A stretch of DNA of 64,000 nucleotides. Origin: Globodera rostochiensis (taxonomy: Eukaryota; Nematoda; Chromadorea; Rhabditida; Heteroderidae). The stretch covers positions 258,142-322,141 of the forward strand of contig JAEVLN010000005.1 of NCBI GenBank assembly GCA_018350325.1, in the 5' to 3' direction. The first letter of the stretch is position 1. Each line of letters starts with the position of its first letter. The notes below the pieces were generated by a model. It saw only the letters and a program-made list of their open reading frames with translations, searched no databases and was not told the DNA's origin. This document shows, piece after piece, positions 59,774 to 64,000 of the stretch. The position numbers and the translations under genes were made by a program.

Positions 59774-60782
59774 TTATCAAAATTAAGAATTCTGTAAATT
59801 TTATTAATAATGTTAAAAATTTTAGTAATAAACTAGTATTTGTAATAATTAATAGCCAAATTTTTAATGGGTTTGTCTAAATTTTTAAATAAAATATTAT
59901 TAAGATTTTTGGAAATAGAATTAATTTTTATTGAAAATGTGGCAAATTAAATTGATTGGCAGATTATTTCCATTAATTTATCCCCCACCCCCTTCATGTG
60001 AATGCCCGCCCTCTCTCCAAAATTTCATTTTTATTACTTTATTTATTTAATATAATAAATAAATTTTGTGCGTAGATTTAATTTTATTAAAAAAGTGGCC
60101 AATAAATTGATTGGCAGATTATTTCCATATATTTCTTCTCCCCCTTGTTTACGACGGCTGGTATAATTACTAGAGATGTTCAAGATCGGAGACTGAGGGA
60201 CTTGAACCCACACCAAACGTTGAACTGCCACACCACTCACCACTATACCAAAAACAAACTGTTCCATACATCAAAAATCACATTCCTAGGGGTGCAAAAT
60301 CCGAAATTTTGCTCAAATTCCAAAATTCCGAAATCCGAAATTTTGCCCATCCCTGGTTCATAGCATTGTTCAACACACATGCCGATAAAGTGAAATCAAT
60401 TGAAATAAATATTTATTAGTTAATCTAAAGCTATTTTAGGCGAAATTTCATGTTTTATTGAATAGAATTTACTTTAAAAAATATTAATAAATAAATCTTT
60501 TCGCAACAATGTTAATTTTATTTAAAATGTGGCCAACAAATTGATTGCCAGATTAGTTCTCCCTCCTCAAATTTTTTTCTTGTAAAAATTCATGTGAATG
60601 TCCGCCCGCTCGGGGGCCGGAGAATTGCGCACACCAAAAAAAGGAGAATTGCGCACCACGGGTCAAAATTTGTAAAAAAATATTTTATACAAAATTGTCT
60701 GAAATTATGTTATTTGAAACGCTGATTGACCCCCCCCCCCCTAAGGCTCAGGGTGGCTTAGGCCTAAGCCCGGTAGGGGTTG
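59774..60782. repeat. Upstream region of the HTH gene with three direct repeats
   Basis: Three diverged copies of TGGCCAATAAATTGATTGGC followed by AGATTATTTCC lie at about 59921-60012, 60078-60146 and 60511-60612. The first and third continue into CATGTGAATG and CCGCCC. GGAGAATTGCGCAC is duplicated near 60619 and 60643. A C run is at about 60730. One end at 60355 reads CAGGGATGGGCAAAATTTCG on the minus strand, an hAT-like terminus, but no partner end with a target duplication was found. Confidence 0.5.
60197..60250 (-). promoter_or_regulatory. tRNA-like A/B boxes
   Basis: On the minus strand TGGTATAGTGG (60250-60240) is followed by GGGTTCAAGTCCC (60209-60197), a good A box and B box at about tRNA spacing. 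The flanks do not form a complete cloverleaf. It resembles the tRNA-like heads in the hAT elements at 17278-17427 and 61338-61488. Confidence 0.5.
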
Positions 60783-60783
60783 T

Positions 60784-60851
60784 TAGTCTGGCCACATGAG
60801 TCTGGCCGTTTGAGTCTGGTGGCCACTTGAGTCTGGCCATTTGAGTCTGGC
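60784..60851 (+). repeat. Short tandem repeat of TGAGTCTGG(CC)
   Basis: Five AGTCTGG units, mostly TGAGTCTGGCC, spaced by 3-8 bases such as GTT, ATT and TGGCCACT. GC-rich relative to the flanks, no coding sense. Confidence 0.7.
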
Positions 60852-60989
60852 AAGAAGGAAAAATTTTTTGAATTAAATCTTATAAAATTAAAAGTCAAGC
60901 AACATATCCTAAAAAATATAACTTTCTGAGACAAAAAATGGTTCTTGAGGTGTTCGTTAGGCTTAGATCCCCGGCATTTGTATCCGTAC

Positions 60990-62580
60990 CAGGGATGGGA
61001 AACGCGCCGAAAAAAAGCGGAGGCTGTATGCGATAAGCGATAAACCCATTTTCCAATGCGATAGCGATATGCCCAAAAAAGGCAATAAATACGATAATTA
61101 CCGAGCGGACCATAAATAGTGTTTTTAACTTTGGTTGGAGCTTCTAGAGCAGTGTTTTGCTGTTCCAGCTTGACCTGTTCTGTTCTAAGATTTCAGAACA
61201 GCACAGGAACAGGAACAGATCCAAAATCTTTGGAACAGGAACAGAACAGGCCAAGCTAGAACAGGGTAAAAATTGAAGAATTGAACTTGATTGAGTAATA
61301 TATTTGAAATTTTCCAAATATTCATTATGATCTCATGTGGCGCAGTGGTGAAACTGACTGACGCGATTCGATTTTGTCTAAACTTCAACTTTCCCCAGTG
61401 AAAATCTTTTTTATTCTTTTTATTTTATTCCCTTGTGTGGTGTAAATGGTGAGTGATGTGTGATTCCTGGGGCAGCGGGTTCGAACCCCCGACTGTGTAA
61501 ATGATTTGTCCCCTCTTTGAAACAATTTTTAAAAATATTTCAGTTTTAATATTTTTTGAAGGGATAAAAATATAAAGTCATTAAATTTAATCATAAGGGG
61601 GGACCCTTTTGTTTTCTAATTTTTAAAAATCAAGACCTTTTAACAATTCCATCAAAATCTTCAAAAAATTCCCCGCACCCCTCCCATTTCTAAAAATCTT
61701 CAAAAAATGGTTGCAAATCCCTTAACAAATTAAGTCAAAAATTCAAAATTTTCTCGGCGGCGCCTATCGGCACCGCCGACCCCTCTCCCTCCAGAAGAAA
61801 GCAGAAGTGCCAAAAAATTATTTAATTTTTTCACTAAGATTGCTCCCCGTTCTCAAAATTCGGTCTTCCCCGACCCTCGATATGACCAACCCCGACATCC
61901 CCGGCTCCCAGGGGGTCGAGGAGCAACCTTATAAACCTAACTTAAAATATTTTGGTAAAAGTCTCGGATTTTTGGGAGTCAATTCTCGAGTCTCAGGGGC
62001 AACTCTTGGTAAAGTTAGGTCTCGAGCATCACTAGGAAGTGATTGAACACTTTGTCCAATGAATCATCGATTAAAATTTTAGACTGAATTTCACTCGGAA
62101 AATTTTTAATTTGGAACAGTCTAAGAACAGTTTACTCTGTTCTGTTCCTGTTCTGTTCTCGAGGTCGGAACAGAACAGGAACATAACAGATAGTCTGTTC
62201 TAAGATTTGAGAACAGAACAGGAACAGGTTCAAAATTGTTGGAACAGCAAAAAACTGTTCTAGAGCCCATTTTATAATCCATTTTTTTTTATATTTCGCG
62301 ATTTTTATCCATATTTTGCCATTTTTCAAAAAACCTTAACAAAAATGCAATAAAACGAAAAATACACCCCCAGGGATCAACTTTTTAAAAATTTTCAAAA
62401 AATACACACGAAATTTCCACTTTATGGCATTCTGACATTATTTAAAAATCCAACGTTAGGGCCTAATATCGCGCGATATTGCATGAAATGCAGTAGCGAT
62501 ATGCGGTATGCGATATGCCCAAAAAGGCGATAAATGCGGTAAATACCGCGCGGTTGCGGTAGCGGTAAATTTCATTTCTG
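60990..62580. mobile_element. Candidate hAT-like element split by a nested insertion
   Basis: The left end reads CAGGGATGGGAAACGC, a typical hAT-like terminus. The right end complement reads CAGAAATGAAATTTACCGC, only loosely similar. Both arms share GCGATATGCCCAAAAA and GATAAATACG-type sequence (about 61055-61110 and 62505-62560), as a direct rather than inverted repeat. The family A hAT copy at 61150-62257 sits between the arms. No outer target duplication was found, so the boundaries are tentative. Confidence 0.4.
61142..62265. mobile_element. hAT-type non-autonomous DNA transposon, family A copy 2
   Basis: The element runs 61150-62257 with a perfect 8-bp target duplication TTCTAGAG (61142-61149 and 62258-62265). 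Termini are CAGTGTTTTGCTGTTCCA and the complement of CAGTTTTTTGCTGTTCCA. It is the same family as 17034-18135: same GTTCCTGTTCT subterminal palindromes, same A boxes (TGGCGCAGTGG at 61338-61348, TGGTGTAAATGG at 61438-61449), same B box GGTTCGAACCC (61478-61488) and same GC-rich palindromic module (61756-61777). Orientation is the same as copy 1. No transposase. Confidence 0.9.
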
Positions 62581-62752
62581 GGGGTTTTGCTACCTTCGAC
62601 TAATCACGCTAAAAGGGCCGTTCAGATATCACTAGGCGGTGCCGATAGGCGCCGCCGAGAAATTTTACAAAAATGACAATCTTTATTAAGGTAAAATTCA
62701 GGAAGATATGATGAATTTGTAACAGATTTGGGGCTTTTTAATCCTTGACTAT
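62266..62752. other. Spacer between nested repeats and the second HTH gene
   Basis: It holds the right arm of the candidate element (to 62580), a reversed copy of the GC-rich palindromic module (62635-62656) and a short A+T-rich 3' flank of the gene that ends at 62753. No further gene recognised. Confidence 0.5.
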
Positions 62753-63722
62753 TCAAATACTTTCCAAATTCGAATTCTCAATTTCCTGAACATTTGCGCC
62801 AGCGGAATTCTCTTCCACAGAATGTCCATCGACAGAATTTGGATGAAATTGCTGTCGTTTAAAATACTTTTTCCATCTAACCAAAGTGCTTCTTACAATT
62901 TTCAACATTTTGGCAATTTTTTCATCACTAATTTTAGGATTTTGGTCTTTAATTTCATAATAACGTTTCATTAATTCCTTTTGTTTGCTGTGGCGATATT
63001 TATTTGGTTCTGCAAAGGAATTTTGAATTAATTTAAATAAATAAATAAATTAAAAAATACTCACCGGGTTGGCCAAGTTCACGTTTCCAATTGTAAATTG
63101 TTGTAAAACTGAGGCCCAACTCTTTTGCGACAGTTTTATCGATTTGATTTTGAGAGTTTTTGAATCCGTCCCGCTTTAACTCGGCTTTCATTTGATCAAA
63201 TTTTTCTACCAAATTTTTTTGCTCATTTTTTTTCCTCCCAAAGTTATGCATTTTTCGAATTAGGCCAAATTCTTTTTTCCATTCATATATTTGTTTGCGA
63301 TCGACGTTTAAATGTTTAGAAATTTTTTCTTCAATTTGATTCCATTCTTTTTTTGAATATTTTCCTTTTTGTTTAAATTTGAGACTGATCAGACTCTGTG
63401 AGAGAAGGACTCTGATCAGTTGAATTGGGTTCAATTTGTCCAGCGTGATCAGACTCTGTGAGAATAGGATTCTGATCAGTTGAATTGGGTTCAATTTGTC
63501 CAATTTGGGTGTTCTGCCGGTCGATTTGGTGATGGACATTTTGTCCAAAGTTTGTTGGCGCCGGGTTTTCAAATCTTCGGCATCATCTTTGTCCAACCAT
63601 TCATCTACGAATAATTCGTCAAATGTTTGGAGTGGCAATTCCTCCAATTGTACGGATTTGGCTTTGTCCAGTAAATTTGTTACGAAGAATGCCACCAAAA
63701 TTATAACACAAAACTCTTTCAT
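62753..63722 (-). CDS. Secreted HTH-repeat protein, two exons
   Basis: Exon 1 is 63722-63065 and exon 2 is 63009-62753, joined across a 55-nt intron (GTGAGT...TTTGCAG) that splits a Glu codon. The product is 304 residues. The start was placed at the second Met (63722), because MKEFCVIILVAFFVTNLLDKA is a signal peptide, while an upstream Met (63758) would bury it. A FDELFVDEW acidic motif (34-42) matches the paralogue at 59773. Next come two 20-residue repeats beginning LDKLNPIQLIR (74-113). Three helix-turn-helix units follow: 118-153 (NVDRKQIYEWKKEFG), 187-217 (GLSFTTIYNWKRELG) and 232-270 (DEKIAKMLKIVRSTLVRWKK). The C-terminus is acidic and polar. Fold assignment to homeodomain-like HTH is by motif. 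A secreted DNA-binding role is inference. Confidence 0.8.
63010..63064 (-). other. 55-nt intron in the second HTH gene
   Basis: The donor CCCG|GTGAGTATT and acceptor CCTTTGCAG|AACC keep the frame and join the second and third HTH units. Without splicing the frame ends 10 codons into the intron. Size and acceptor match short nematode introns. Confidence 0.8.
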
Positions 63723-63758
63723 TTTATTTGGGCAAAAAACAATCTCTGAATTCAGCAA

Positions 63759-64000
63759 TTAATTTATAATTTAAATGGAAAATTAATTGAAAATTTCTAT
63801 AATTTTGTGATAAAGAATTTCTTGTAAAAATATTCATACATTTTAATGAATAATAAATACACAAATGAAATAATTTGTGAATTTTTAGCCCTAATATATT
63901 GAAGTCACTCAAAAAACAAATAATGTTGGCGATTATTTTCCAAATTTCTGCCAACACTAAAATTATTGATCACAATTGGAGGAAATAGTGACGATTTCCG
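63759..64000. other. Upstream flank of the second HTH gene
   Basis: A+T-rich, presumably containing the promoter. No TATA-like or initiator motif could be told apart from background. A 77-codon minus frame (63724-63957) is composition-driven and is not called. Confidence 0.4.

Overview
The window is very A+T-rich eukaryotic DNA, probably from a nematode. The basis for that is weak: short introns (a 55-nt GTGAGT...TTTGCAG intron at 63010-63064), nematode-style splice sites, and a Gypsy element of the kind common in nematodes. No spliced leader, rRNA or complete tRNA gene was seen, so the genus is not resolved.

Positions 1-50700 contain no convincing multi-exon gene. This part is A+T-rich spacer (or long introns) with scattered GC-richer islands of 40-250 bp that could be small exons. 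It also carries structured repeats: three hAT-type non-autonomous DNA transposons with exact 8-bp target duplications (17034-18135, 19737-20234, 27184-28276), a fourth hAT-like element (47916-49354), a ~107-bp satellite arranged head-to-tail and then inverted (21303-22715), a second array of it (34003-34956) and an orphan unit (29497-29587), and a 321-bp inverted duplication enclosing a direct duplication (42685-47082). The element at 27184-28276 still encodes a BED zinc finger, which supports its hAT origin.

Positions 50728-58898 hold a Gypsy-type LTR retrotransposon on the minus strand, much richer in GC than its surroundings. It has ~346-bp LTRs, a polypurine tract, a TGG-starting primer-binding site, damaged Gag, a protease/RT/RNase H ORF and an integrase ORF. 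The integrase ORF has a long C-terminal extension that looks like an SGNH/GDSL-hydrolase fold with its catalytic residues replaced.

Positions 58899-63758 hold two related minus-strand genes for predicted secreted proteins: a signal peptide, an acidic linker, then repeated helix-turn-helix units. The retrotransposon cuts the first gene off in the middle of its third unit. The second gene is complete with two exons. Between them lies a second copy of the first hAT family, again with a perfect 8-bp target duplication, apparently nested in another repeat. The most interesting points are the secreted HTH-repeat family, the integrase-SGNH fusion, and hAT elements that carry tRNA-like A/B boxes and a shared GC-rich palindromic module.
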